Assembly (NCBI GenBank): GCA_004557385.1
Contig: SFEA01000035.1
Coordinates: 1-27,507 of the forward strand
Origin: Bacteroidales bacterium
GTDB lineage: Bacteria > Bacteroidota > Bacteroidia > Bacteroidales > Muribaculaceae
Direction: 5' to 3'
DNA length: 27,507 nucleotides
The position numbers and the translations under genes are program-made. The notes under the pieces were generated by a model. The model did no database searches, was not told where the DNA came from, and worked only from the letters and a program-made list of their open reading frames with translations. Below, in pieces: positions 7,875 through 16,006 of the stretch; position 1 is the first letter of the stretch, and every line of letters begins with the position of its first letter.

Positions 7875-8627
7875 ATGAAAACTACATTATTTGCATCAGC
7901 CTTGATTTCATTGGCTATTGCCACAACGGCATGCACAAATCACGCTGAAAACAACTCCACAGCAACCGACTCACTAAGCGTAGCCGATGCGGTGAAAGAC
8001 ATTCTTTCATCATCTCAAACCCTTGACCTGAAATCGTTTGAGTGGACACGCCAACCCAAAGATTTTTCGATTGCTGGCGACACAATCAAAATTACCACTG
8101 CGCCCAAAACCGACCTCTGGCAACGCACCTACTATCATTTCCGCAACGACAATGCTCCGGTGCTGCAAATATCCACCAAAGAACGGTTCTTCAGTTTTTC
8201 GGTATGCACCAACTTCACCGACAGCCATCATCGCTTCGACCAATGCGGTATTGTGATGTATCTCGACAGTGAAAACTGGCTAAAGGCGAGCGTGGAATAT
8301 GAGAACGAGCAATTCCAACACCTCGGCAGCGTGGTCACGAACCATGGCTACAGCGATTGGGCAACCACAGCAATACCTGCCGATGTGAAAACAATGTGGT
8401 ATCGCCTGTCGCGTCGCGACGACGATTTCTGCATAGAATGTTCTTACGACGGCAACGAGTGGCAGCAGATGCGAGTATGCCACATGCACGAGGCTGACAA
8501 TGAAATACGCTTTGGCATCTATGCATGCTCACCCGAAGAATCGTCATTTACTGCCATGTTCACCAACCTGGCTATCACACCTTGCATGTGGAAGGCTCAC
8601 GACGGTCAACAGCCCGATGAGCAGTAA
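7875..8627 (+). CDS. DUF1349-family lipoprotein
   Basis: Protein of 250 residues with a lipoprotein signal (ATTAC, lipidated Cys20). The rest fits the DUF1349 concanavalin-like fold, with motifs FEWTRQPKDF, FDQCGIVMYLD, WLKASVEYE and YDGNEWQQMRV, then a final strand pair. DUF1349 proteins are beta-sandwich domains of poorly defined function, often suspected of glycan binding; no catalytic residues can be assigned. It lies 29 bases after the M1 aminopeptidase in the same direction and probably shares its transcript. The ATG at 7875 is supported by the signal peptide. No terminator hairpin is visible before the convergent phosphatase gene 22 bases downstream. Confidence 0.82.
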   Translation: MKTTLFASALISLAIATTACTNHAENNSTATDSLSVADAVKDILSSSQTLDLKSFEWTRQPKDFSIAGDTIKITTAPKTDLWQRTYYHFRNDNAPVLQISTKERFFSFSVCTNFTDSHHRFDQCGIVMYLDSENWLKASVEYENEQFQHLGSVVTNHGYSDWATTAIPADVKTMWYRLSRRDDDFCIECSYDGNEWQQMRVCHMHEADNEIRFGIYACSPEESSFTAMFTNLAITPCMWKAHDGQQPDEQ

Positions 8628-8649
8628 ACCATCACATTATTGTTTTTCA

Positions 8650-9159
8650 TCATTGCTTGGCGAGAATATCGTCGAGCAATGATTCACAAGCATCTTCGAG
8701 CAAATCGAGCACTAATTCAAAGCCTTCGGCGCCCTCATAATACGGGTCGGGCACATAATCGTAGTGTGGAAAACGGCGAATGTATTTGCCCATCATCACA
8801 ATCTTGCGCGACTCCTCAACTGTTGCCGCCATTTGCATGAGCGTGCGGCGATTCCCCTCGTCCATTGCAACAATATAATCAAACTCCTCAAAATCGGCGC
8901 TGGTGACGCGACGAGCACGGTGCGTGAGGTTATAGCCTCGCTTGGCGGCATGGCTTCGCATTCGGTAATCGGGCAAGTCGCCGGCATGACCGCCGTATGT
9001 GCCTGCCGAATCGATATAGAACAAGCCGGTTAAATTGCGCTCGTCAACCAATCGCTGCATTACGCCCTGAGCAGCCGGCGACCGGCAGATGTTGCCAAGG
9101 CATACCATAAGCACCTTAATCGGTTTATTTTCTTCGTCGTTATATTGATGGGGTTGCAT
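8650..9159 (-). CDS. Low-molecular-weight protein tyrosine phosphatase
   Basis: Cytosolic phosphatase of 169 residues. The P-loop C20-LGNIC-R26-SP matches CX5R(S/T) near the N-terminus, and the general acid is Asp138 in YVPDPYY. Length and architecture are typical of the family. In bacteria these enzymes often dephosphorylate tyrosine kinases of exopolysaccharide synthesis, but no kinase or capsule gene is in the window. The gene starts 11 bases after lpxB on the same strand, so the two are probably cotranscribed. The N-terminal 13 residues before the first strand (KVLMVCLGN) are slightly longer than usual; no better downstream start exists. Confidence 0.92.
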   Translation of the reverse strand: MQPHQYNDEENKPIKVLMVCLGNICRSPAAQGVMQRLVDERNLTGLFYIDSAGTYGGHAGDLPDYRMRSHAAKRGYNLTHRARRVTSADFEEFDYIVAMDEGNRRTLMQMAATVEESRKIVMMGKYIRRFPHYDYVPDPYYEGAEGFELVLDLLEDACESLLDDILAKQ

Positions 9160-9170
9160 AGTCTTTTCAG

Positions 9171-10316
9171 TTATTTTTTTAGTGTTTCAATCAGGTTGGC
9201 GGCAGCTGTGGCAGTGCAATCGTTGTTGCCAAGGCGTCGGCTCATTTCGTCGTAGCCGGCAAGCATAGCACGTCGCTCGGGCGTGTCTTCGAGCAGCACA
9301 CCCAGCCAACGGCTCACCGATTGCTCGTTGCAATAATGCAACAGCAGTTCAGGAATCACAGGGCGGTCGGCAATCAAATTGGGCAACGACACATATTTCA
9401 CTTTCAGCAAGCGTTTGTAGAGGTTATACACCAGCGGACTGCCGTTCATGCGATAGCACACCACCTGCGGAGTGCCCAACACCGCCGTTTCGAGCGTAGC
9501 CGTGCCCGACGTCACCAGTGCCACACTGGCAGCTGCAACAAGGCGAAACGACTTGCCAAAAACAACAGGAGCTTGCTCGGTGATGCCTGCCGAAGCCATC
9601 ACACGGGCATACAGCGAAGCATCGATGCTCGGAGCGCCGGCAATCACCACCTGGCAGTCGGGATACTGCTTCGCAGCCCGAAGCATCGTTGGCAGATTGT
9701 CACGAATCTCCTTGCGGCGGCTGCCCGGCACCACGGCTATGATGCGCCGCTGCGGGTCAAGCCCGATGCTCTGGCGGAACGTGAGGTTGTCGTCGAACGC
9801 AGCCCGAGCCTCGGCAATCTCTTTCACCGTAGGATTGCCCACATAGTCAACCACATAGTTGTGGCGCGCATAAAACTCTGTTTCGAAAGGCAGAATCGAA
9901 TACAGTTTGGTGATGTATTTGCGTATTTGCTTCACGCGATATTCTTTCCAAGCCCACACCTTGGGCGATATGAAATAAAAGGCTTTCACGCCCTTTTCGT
10001 AGGCATATTTGGCAACCTTGAGGTTGAACGACGGATAATCAATCAGAATCAGGGCATCAGGTTTCATGGCGTCGATGGTGCTCTTGGCTGTTTTCAGGAA
10101 ACCCATTATGGTGCCCAGATGCTTTGCCACCTCAATAAAACCCATATACGCCATGTCGCGATAGTGCACCAGCGGACTCACGCCGCACGCCTCAGCCATC
10201 ATGTCGCCGCCAAAGAAGCGTATTTCAGCCTCTGGGTCGCGTTGCCGCAACGAGCGAATGAGTTGCGCTCCGTGAATGTCGCCCGACGCCTCGCCGGCTA
10301 TGATAAAATATTTCAT
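9171..10316 (-). CDS. lpxB: Lipid-A-disaccharide synthase
   Basis: Glycosyltransferase (GT19) that condenses UDP-2,3-diacylglucosamine with lipid X to form the lipid A disaccharide on the inner face of the cytoplasmic membrane. The protein has 381 residues from MKYFIIAGEASGDIHGAQL, the hallmark LpxB N-terminus. Further motifs are GFIEVAKHLG, LIDYPSFNLKVAKYA, FYFISPKVWAWKEYR, VVPGSRRKEI and VTSGTATLETAVLGTPQVV. The frame is open 22 codons further upstream, but that extension would cover the -7 box TATCTTTG at 10347-10354 and does not resemble the family, so ATG 10316 is chosen. It implies a normal outer membrane with lipid A. A tyrosine phosphatase follows 11 bases downstream. Confidence 0.96.
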   Translation of the reverse strand: MKYFIIAGEASGDIHGAQLIRSLRQRDPEAEIRFFGGDMMAEACGVSPLVHYRDMAYMGFIEVAKHLGTIMGFLKTAKSTIDAMKPDALILIDYPSFNLKVAKYAYEKGVKAFYFISPKVWAWKEYRVKQIRKYITKLYSILPFETEFYARHNYVVDYVGNPTVKEIAEARAAFDDNLTFRQSIGLDPQRRIIAVVPGSRRKEIRDNLPTMLRAAKQYPDCQVVIAGAPSIDASLYARVMASAGITEQAPVVFGKSFRLVAAASVALVTSGTATLETAVLGTPQVVCYRMNGSPLVYNLYKRLLKVKYVSLPNLIADRPVIPELLLHYCNEQSVSRWLGVLLEDTPERRAMLAGYDEMSRRLGNNDCTATAAANLIETLKK

Positions 10317-10346
10317 CTTTCTCTCAGTTTTGTGTGGTTGTAGGCA

Positions 10347-10354
10347 CAAAGATA
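10347..10354 (-). promoter_or_regulatory. -7 box for lpxB
   Basis: TATCTTTG on the minus strand is a perfect TAnnTTTG, 30 bases upstream of the chosen ATG at 10316. It would lie inside the coding region if the longer open frame were used. Confidence 0.6.
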
Positions 10355-10456
10355 GCAAAATTTGCGTAAATCGCCACCCCATACCACAGCAAGCGGTGCA
10401 TTATCTTTTGCCAAAACTCACAATATTACGTGCCCCGTCTACGTTACACATTATAT

Positions 10457-11872
10457 ATGAAAACACTTCGCAACATAATAATCGCGATGCTGGCAACCAT
10501 GCTGGCTCTTACCACAAGTTGCATCGAGGACGGCTTCACCACCTCGAGCAGCGACTTGCTGGAGTTTTCGTGCGACACACTGAGTTTCGACACCATCTTC
10601 ACCGAGCAAGGCACGCCCACCAAGCAATTTGTGGTGTATAACCGTCACAAAAAGCAAATCAACATATCGTCGATATCGCTATCGGCAACCGACAGTCGCC
10701 GCTTCTATCTGAACGTCGACGGCATGAAGGGCGAAGTGTTTCACGACGTCGCCATCCGCGGCGAGGACAGCATATTCGTGTTTGTTGAGAGCAAACTCAA
10801 TGCCAACGGGCAAGATGCGCCGCTGCTGGCTGAAGATTGCATCAACTTCACCACCAACGGAGTGACGCAAAAGGTGGTGCTGCGTGCTTGGGGACAGGAT
10901 GTTGAACGGCTCACACGCCCACAGTTCACTGCCGACACACGCCTCACAGCCAACAAGCCGTATGTGATATTCGACACGTTGTATGTGGCACCGGGTGCCA
11001 CCCTCACCATCGAGCCGGGCACGACGCTCTATTTCCACGACAAGGCCGCCATGCGCATCGACGGCACGCTTAATGCTTGCGGAACACAGTCAAAACCCAT
11101 ACATCTGCGAGGCGACCGCACCGACTATCTCTTCGACGGAGCCAACTACGACATCATGTCGGGGCAATGGGGCGGCGTGGAATTTGGCGCCGACAGCCGC
11201 GGCAACGAGATGCAATATGTGCTGATGCGCGGGTCGAGCAACGGCATCACCGTTTCAGCCTCATCAGCCGAAGCCAAAGCGCTGCACCTGTTCAACTCGG
11301 TGCTGCACAACAGTGCGGGCAACGTGCTGCTGGCAAGCAACGCTTGGATTGAAGCCGAAGGCTGCGAGTTCACCGACGCTGCCTACGACGTGGTGAAAAT
11401 GCATGGCGGCATCTATCGGTTTGCCAACTGCACATTCACCAACTACTATCTGTTTGGATTGAAACACTGCCCAATAATCACCATCGACCTCACCGACGAC
11501 GAAGGCAACCGTCTCGAACCCTCGGTGCGCCTCGACAACTGCATAATCTGCGGCAACGTGAAAGAGTTTAACGAAAACGATTTCACCGGCACCGACGTGC
11601 TGCTGCGCAACTGCATGCTTCAGAGCAACGGCACTGACGATTCAAATTTTATCAACTGCAAATGGGATGGCGATGCCTGCTTCCGCATGCAGCGCGAAAA
11701 ATATATCTTCGACTACCGACTCGGCAACGAGAGCAGCGCCATAGCTGCCGGTGACATCAGCCTCTGCCCCGAGCATGCCCTCATTGACCGTTACGGGCAA
11801 CCTCGCATCTATAACGGCGGCATCGACATCGGCGCATATCGATGGATAATGGTGGACGATAACGAAAAATAA
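10457..11872 (+). CDS. Lipoprotein with predicted right-handed beta-helix
   Basis: Protein of 471 residues with a lipoprotein signal (MKTLRNIIIAMLATMLALTTSC, Cys22), so anchored in the envelope. Residues about 30-150 look like a beta-sandwich region. From about 170 the sequence has short recurrent strands with stacked Asn and small residues, such as TLTIEPGTTLYFHDKA, GVEFGADSRGNEMQYVLMRG and GIYRFANCTFTNY. This pattern is typical of parallel beta-helix proteins. It ends with a pectin-lyase-like close, RYGQPRIYNGGIDIGAYRW. No catalytic residues are identifiable and the substrate is unknown. ATG 10457 is preferred over an in-frame start nine codons upstream because the signal peptide begins there. 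folB follows after 10 bases. Confidence 0.72.
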   Translation: MKTLRNIIIAMLATMLALTTSCIEDGFTTSSSDLLEFSCDTLSFDTIFTEQGTPTKQFVVYNRHKKQINISSISLSATDSRRFYLNVDGMKGEVFHDVAIRGEDSIFVFVESKLNANGQDAPLLAEDCINFTTNGVTQKVVLRAWGQDVERLTRPQFTADTRLTANKPYVIFDTLYVAPGATLTIEPGTTLYFHDKAAMRIDGTLNACGTQSKPIHLRGDRTDYLFDGANYDIMSGQWGGVEFGADSRGNEMQYVLMRGSSNGITVSASSAEAKALHLFNSVLHNSAGNVLLASNAWIEAEGCEFTDAAYDVVKMHGGIYRFANCTFTNYYLFGLKHCPIITIDLTDDEGNRLEPSVRLDNCIICGNVKEFNENDFTGTDVLLRNCMLQSNGTDDSNFINCKWDGDACFRMQREKYIFDYRLGNESSAIAAGDISLCPEHALIDRYGQPRIYNGGIDIGAYRWIMVDDNEK

Positions 11873-11882
11873 ATTGCAGATT

Positions 11883-12239
11883 ATGGCTACATCAATCACG
11901 CTTAACAAGATACTGTTTTATGCCCACCACGGAGTGGCGGCGCAAGAGCGCGCTGTGGGCAACCGCTTTGAGGTGACGCTTACCGTGCACTGCGATATGC
12001 AGCAAGCCATCGAAAACGATGATTTGAGCGGCACTATCAACTATGCCGAACTCTACGATATTGTCAATGCCGAAATGAGCGTGCCGTCGAATCTGCTCGA
12101 ACACGTTGCTGGGCGCATCATCCGAGCCATAACACAGCGCTATGGCAGCCAAATCAGCGGCGGCACAATCACCGTTGCCAAGCTATGCCCGCCATTCAAA
12201 TGCCAGCTCGAAAGCGTGGCTGTGACAATCGATTTTTAG
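11883..12239 (+). CDS. folB: Dihydroneopterin aldolase
   Basis: Folate-pathway enzyme of 118 residues that cleaves 7,8-dihydroneopterin to 6-hydroxymethyl-dihydropterin and glycolaldehyde in the cytosol. Motifs are FYAHHGVAAQERAVGN with the conserved Glu22, the INYAELY tyrosine (Tyr54), and the catalytic lysine in VAKLCPP (Lys100). The length matches the family. ATG 11883 is chosen over an in-frame TTG three codons upstream. The gene lies 10 bases after the beta-helix lipoprotein. Its stop codon (TAG 12237-12239) overlaps the stop of the convergent TPR gene (12236-12238) by two bases. Confidence 0.95.
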   Translation: MATSITLNKILFYAHHGVAAQERAVGNRFEVTLTVHCDMQQAIENDDLSGTINYAELYDIVNAEMSVPSNLLEHVAGRIIRAITQRYGSQISGGTITVAKLCPPFKCQLESVAVTIDF

Positions 12240-12517
12240 GGATTATACAGGTCGTGATTGAAAAAATCAAGTATTTCTTTTGCTGTTTGTAGAGCAGTCT
12301 TAGCCGGACCGTCGGGATTGAGTTGCACCGCGCGGTTGTAATTGTTTATAGCCTTACGCCAATCGCTTTTCTGACGATAGGCATTCCCTAACAAGTAATA
12401 TGCCACATCGAGGCACGATGCACCTGGCGTAGCCAAATACGCCTCAAGCCGAGCAATCGCCTCATCAGGCTTGCTGTCACGCAAAAGTTGTTCGATATTT
12501 TCAAAATCCGCTGTCAT
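12236..12517 (-). CDS. Small tetratricopeptide-repeat protein
   Basis: Cytosolic protein of 93 residues with no signal peptide. It contains about two TPR units: residues 8-40 (LLRDSKPDEAIARLEAYLA) and 40-70 (YYLLGNAYRQKSDWRKAINN followed by YNRAVQLNPDG). TPRs mediate protein contacts; the partner is unknown. There is no second Met, so ATG 12517 is the only ATG start. A perfect -7 box (TATCTTTG, 12523-12530) ends only five bases before this ATG, which suggests a leaderless transcript. Its stop codon overlaps that of convergent folB. Confidence 0.75.
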   Translation of the reverse strand: MTADFENIEQLLRDSKPDEAIARLEAYLATPGASCLDVAYYLLGNAYRQKSDWRKAINNYNRAVQLNPDGPAKTALQTAKEILDFFNHDLYNP

Positions 12518-12522
12518 GCAAG

Positions 12523-12530
12523 CAAAGATA
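12523..12530 (-). promoter_or_regulatory. -7 box placing the TPR gene start at or near +1
   Basis: TATCTTTG on the minus strand is followed by CTTGC and then the ATG. Transcription in Bacteroidetes normally begins 5-7 bases after this box, so the mRNA would begin at or next to the start codon. Confidence 0.5.
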
Positions 12531-12625
12531 ATAAAAAATCTCCAATCCGCACCTTATCCCTCGCATAACCGCAGCACATGGCGTGGCAGCAAACTCTTTC
12601 CTGCGGGTTCTGCGATAGCAGATAC

Positions 12626-12664
12626 GAGTCTGACCCGTCTGACTTATCGGACAAGTCGGACTCT
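12626..12664. repeat. R4 repeat: GTCNGAC array
   Basis: GAGTCTGACCCGTCTGACTT followed by ATCGGACAAGTCGGACTC is a degenerate set of TCNGAC/GTCGGA units about 10 bases apart. It shares GACTTATCG with the array at 2271-2303. Confidence 0.55.
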
Positions 12665-12716
12665 CTGCACAAAGAGCGTCCGTGAGGACACGAATCACCT
12701 TTGTCTGCTGAATCTG

Positions 12717-12782
12717 CAACCGCGCCGCGGTTGTTGATGGTGGGGCGCGTTCAGTCTTCCCCACATAGTCGCCTGCGGCACC
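12717..12782 (-). repeat. R2 repeat, reversed partial copy
   Basis: The reverse complement reads GGTGCCGCAGGCGACTATGT, then GGGG, then an AACCGCGGCGCGGTT palindrome and GCAGA. This is the right half of R2 as at 2030-2098. The left arm of the CCCCACA hairpin is missing. Confidence 0.65.
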
Positions 12783-12845
12783 AACGAAGCAACTTATCGA
12801 AAGATGGTTATTCTTGATTTCATAATGTATCTACTAAAACAAGCA

Positions 12846-14351
12846 TTACACTTCGCGGTGCTTTGAGTTGCCTTCGACGTAGATTGCGCTGAACGGACGT
12901 GCCGGGCAAACATATTCGCAGGCTCCGCAGCCTATGCAGCGCTCGGCATCAACCACCGGGAACCATGGCGATTCGGGGTCGTTTTCGTCCTTAGGCATCA
13001 TCTTGATGGCGCCGTTAGGGCAATGGCGGGCACAGTTGCCGCAGCGCACGCCGTCGGTGTTGACGATGCAGTTTTCGGGAATCCACACGGCATGTCCGAT
13101 TTGAATTGATGTCTTTTCGTCGAGCCGAATCGGACGGATGGCGCCATTCGGACACACTTGCGAGCAGCGGTTGCATTCCGGGCGGCAATAGCCGCGTTCG
13201 TAGCTCATTTCGGGCTGCATCAAGGTTGACAAATCGCTTGATGGGCGAAGCACGCCGTTCGGGCAGGCCGCCACGCAAAGCTGGCAAGCCGTGCAGTGCT
13301 GAGTGATATGCTTTATTCCCTTCGAACCCGGAGGCGTGATTTTGCACTTGCGGGCAGGTATTTTTTTATCTTCGATAACCGCCAAACCGCCATCGACCTT
13401 GCTCTCCTGAGCCTTCACAGCAGCGCCGACGGCAAAGAGCGAAGCCAGCGTGAGGAACGAGCGGCGCGAGGTGTCGGCATCAGCCTTGGGTTCATCGCCT
13501 TTGGTCTCAGCCTTTGCATGCGCCACCTTGCTCGGACGAGCGTAGGTGATAGCACCTGAACTGCAATTGCCTATGCAATCCATGCAGGCAACGCAGCGCG
13601 AATAGTCGATGCTGTGGTTCTTGGCATCGATGCACGAAGCCTTGCACTTGCGAGCACATAGTGTGCAACCCACACATTTCTCGGTGTTGATTACCGGGCG
13701 CAAGAAGGCGAAACGCGACACAAAGCCCAGCACGGTGCCAACAGGGCAAACCGTGTTGCAATAGGTGCGGCCGCCACGCCACGCCAAGAAGCCAACCACC
13801 AGCAGCGTAGCCACAGCCACAGCCAGCGAGATGCCGCTTTTCAGCCACACATCCACCGAATAGAACGCATAGCTATCGTAGTGCTCGGCAATCGATGCCA
13901 GATAGTTGTTCACCCATGCATAAACCGGAGCAAAGAGGTTGGCGGCGATACGTCCGAATGCGCTATACGGTGCAATCAGTGCAGCAATCGATGTGAAGCC
14001 CATCACTATCAGCACCACAAACACAGCCAGAAAACCGTAGCGCAACACACGTTTCTCCTTTGTATATCCAAAACGCACACGCGCCTTCTTCTTGCGATTA
14101 TGCAGCCACGAAATGATGTCCTGCATCACACCCATAGGGCAAATCACCGAGCAATATACGCGTCCAAAAAGCAGTGTCAGCACCAAAAGGAACAACACCA
14201 CGCCCACATTAAGCGCCAGCACCGCAGGCACAAACTGCAATTTTTCCATCCAACCCAAGTAATGGCTCACAGTGCCTGTGAAATCAAGGAAACAAAGGGT
14301 GATGGCAATAAAAAATATCGCGGCAAGAATGATTCTAATTTTTCGTAACAT
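12846..14351 (-). CDS. Membrane polyferredoxin, NapH-like N-terminus fused to multiple 4Fe-4S domains
   Basis: Membrane electron-transfer protein of 501 residues. The N-terminal part (about 1-220) has four or five membrane segments and two NapH/MauN-type CxxxCP motifs (C67/C71 and C198/C202). Cys-rich 4Fe-4S motifs follow: 226-236, 253-263, 353-363, 389-400, 437-444 and 472-482, most of them CxxCxxCxxxCP. Between the two ferredoxin blocks, residues 295-314 read SRRSFLTLASLFAVGAAVKA, a twin-arginine-like motif followed by a hydrophobic stretch, as if a NapH-type and a NapG-type protein had been joined. The gene starts 8 bases after the aldo/keto reductase gene, so the two form an operon. A role passing electrons to or from that reductase is inference. 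Confidence 0.85.
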   Translation of the reverse strand: MLRKIRIILAAIFFIAITLCFLDFTGTVSHYLGWMEKLQFVPAVLALNVGVVLFLLVLTLLFGRVYCSVICPMGVMQDIISWLHNRKKKARVRFGYTKEKRVLRYGFLAVFVVLIVMGFTSIAALIAPYSAFGRIAANLFAPVYAWVNNYLASIAEHYDSYAFYSVDVWLKSGISLAVAVATLLVVGFLAWRGGRTYCNTVCPVGTVLGFVSRFAFLRPVINTEKCVGCTLCARKCKASCIDAKNHSIDYSRCVACMDCIGNCSSGAITYARPSKVAHAKAETKGDEPKADADTSRRSFLTLASLFAVGAAVKAQESKVDGGLAVIEDKKIPARKCKITPPGSKGIKHITQHCTACQLCVAACPNGVLRPSSDLSTLMQPEMSYERGYCRPECNRCSQVCPNGAIRPIRLDEKTSIQIGHAVWIPENCIVNTDGVRCGNCARHCPNGAIKMMPKDENDPESPWFPVVDAERCIGCGACEYVCPARPFSAIYVEGNSKHREV

Positions 14352-14359
14352 AGGGCAGA

Positions 14360-15736
14360 TTAGTCGTTAGGATTCTGTTTTAGTTTTTCCACATAGCGGT
14401 CGATGGCTTGCATCTCCTCAGGAATGTTGATTCGCTGCGGGCACTTAGGCTTGCAAATTCCGCATCCCACGCAATGGTCGGCTTGACGCAAGCGCGGCAC
14501 TTTGCGGTCGTAGCCAATGAGGAAGGCGCGGCGATTGGTGCGATAGTCCTCGTTGGTGACATCGTCGGCAAACGTACCTTCGTTCAGGCACTTGTTGTAG
14601 TGAGCAAAGATGCTCGGGATGTCGAGTCCGTAGGGGCACGGCATGCAGTATTCGCAATGAGTGCAGCCTATGAGCGGGAACTCGTTGATGAGTTTTGCCG
14701 ACTTTTCGAGCATCGCCAATTCGTCGTCGCTCAGCGGCTCGAGCGGCGAATAGGTGCGTATGTTTTCTTGAAGATGTTCCATATATGTCATGCCGCTAAG
14801 CACGGTGAGCACGCCCGGGAAATGTCCGCAGAAACGGAATGCCCAATAGGCAGGCGACAGGTTTGGCGCAATGCGCTGGAACATAGCCAGCACCTTGTGG
14901 TTCACCTTAGCCAAGCCGCCTCCAAGCAACGGTTCCATAATCACCACCGGAATGTTGCGTTTGGCAAGTTCGTGATAGAGATAGTCGGCATTCACCTCCT
15001 GCGAATAGTGCCAGTCCTTATAATTCATTTGAATCTGCACAAAATCGAACTTCACCGGCTGCTCGTTAAGCATATAGTCGAAAAACTCCTTTGTGCCGTG
15101 GAACGACCAACCAAGATACTTGATACGTCCGGCAGCGCGCTCGTTAAGCAAAAAGTTGAGCACGCCATTATTGACGTAGCGCTGCAGATAGTTCTCCTTT
15201 TCGCCGATGGCATGAAGCAGATAGTAGTCGATATAATCAACGCGCAGCTGCTTGAACGAGTTGCGATACATGGCGATGCTTGCCTCCAGCGTTTGGTCCT
15301 CGGTGGCAAAATTCGACAGTTTTGTGGCAACCACAAATTCGCTGCGCTTGTGTTTGCTCAAAGCAATGCCCAAAGCCTGTTCGGAGAATCCCTTGCAGTA
15401 GCGCGGCGATGTGTCGAAATAGTTCACGCCATGAGCAATGGCATAATCCACCAGGCTGTTCACCTCGTCTTGGTCGATGTGGCTTTTGCCCTCCTCCTGC
15501 TGGTCGTCGTCGAGCACCGGCAGGCGCATCATGCCATAACCAAGCAGCGATATCGGACGGTCGCTATCTGGCATGTGACGATAAGTCATCTTGTCGGTAG
15601 GCACTTCGCCACGGTCGGTCGACAACTCTTTTGCCTTCTCGGTGCTACATCCGGCAAGCGCTGCCGTAGTGACAGCCGCTCCTGCACCCATCAGCTGCAA
15701 GAAATCGCGACGGCTAACTTTCTTCTTTTCACCCAT
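14360..15736 (-). CDS. Aldo/keto reductase with Tat-type lipoprotein signal and C-terminal 4Fe-4S domain
   Basis: Oxidoreductase of 458 residues. The N-terminus has a twin-arginine motif, S8-RRDFLQL, and a lipobox ALAGC (Cys30), so it is probably folded first, exported by Tat and lipidated. Residues about 60-340 form an AKR barrel with the full catalytic tetrad: Asp108 and Tyr113 (FDTSPRYCKGFSE), Lys139 (VATKLS) and His175 (YYLLHAI). The C-terminus carries C358-C361-C364-C367 (IGCTHCEYCMPCPYG) and a classic ferredoxin motif, C422-C425-C428-C432. This resembles the COG1453 Fe-S AKR group. Typical AKRs use cytosolic NADPH, so an exported enzyme would need another electron source. The polyferredoxin gene 8 bases downstream is the obvious candidate. 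The substrate is unknown. Confidence 0.88.
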   Translation of the reverse strand: MGEKKKVSRRDFLQLMGAGAAVTTAALAGCSTEKAKELSTDRGEVPTDKMTYRHMPDSDRPISLLGYGMMRLPVLDDDQQEEGKSHIDQDEVNSLVDYAIAHGVNYFDTSPRYCKGFSEQALGIALSKHKRSEFVVATKLSNFATEDQTLEASIAMYRNSFKQLRVDYIDYYLLHAIGEKENYLQRYVNNGVLNFLLNERAAGRIKYLGWSFHGTKEFFDYMLNEQPVKFDFVQIQMNYKDWHYSQEVNADYLYHELAKRNIPVVIMEPLLGGGLAKVNHKVLAMFQRIAPNLSPAYWAFRFCGHFPGVLTVLSGMTYMEHLQENIRTYSPLEPLSDDELAMLEKSAKLINEFPLIGCTHCEYCMPCPYGLDIPSIFAHYNKCLNEGTFADDVTNEDYRTNRRAFLIGYDRKVPRLRQADHCVGCGICKPKCPQRINIPEEMQAIDRYVEKLKQNPND

Positions 15737-15819
15737 ACACTATACAATAATATAAAAAATGTTGTTCTTTGAAATACTTGATGATATTATGTTTTGCAAG
15801 TCAATAACTTGAACAATAA

Positions 15820-15827
15820 CAAAATTA
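15820..15827 (-). promoter_or_regulatory. -7 box for the reductase-polyferredoxin operon
   Basis: TAATTTTG on the minus strand matches TAnnTTTG and leaves a leader of roughly 75-80 bases before the ATG at 15736. No exact TTTG -33 box was seen. Confidence 0.4.
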
Positions 15828-15976
15828 ATTATTTTTTTCAAGGTATCATTATTCGGTTTACTAAAATGTCATCATTTTCGCATATTTTGGCAGAAAAGGC
15901 TGCATTTGCAGTGTGAAAAGTGTTTAAAATTTGGTCAATATTTCATTATTTTTCTATTCAACAATCCCATAATCAA

Positions 15977-16006
15977 TTTGTCACAAATCCTTTAGCACTA
16001 ATTTTG
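15977..16006 (+). promoter_or_regulatory. Promoter of the TolC export operon
   Basis: TTTG (15977-15980) and TAATTTTG (15999-16006) are separated by 18 bases, close to the Bacteroidetes TTTG-N19-TAnnTTTG consensus. Predicted transcription begins about 40 bases before the ATG at 16054. Confidence 0.6.

Larger units (their letters stand above)
12518..12845. other. Repeat-rich spacer between the TPR gene and the polyferredoxin gene
   Basis: No gene is seen in these 328 bases. They hold an R4 GTCNGAC array at 12626-12664 and a reversed, half-length R2 copy at about 12717-12782. The last 60 bases before the polyferredoxin stop show no terminator hairpin. Confidence 0.6.

Noticed and set aside
10316..10382. 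Upstream in-frame start of lpxB (ATG at 10382)
   Set aside because: The extension overlaps a perfect -7 box and lacks similarity to the family, whose N-terminus starts at MKYFIIAGEASGD.
14408..15772. 454-codon open frame antisense to the aldo/keto reductase
   Set aside because: The minus strand carries a full catalytic tetrad, a Tat motif and Cys clusters; the antisense product has no recognisable feature.
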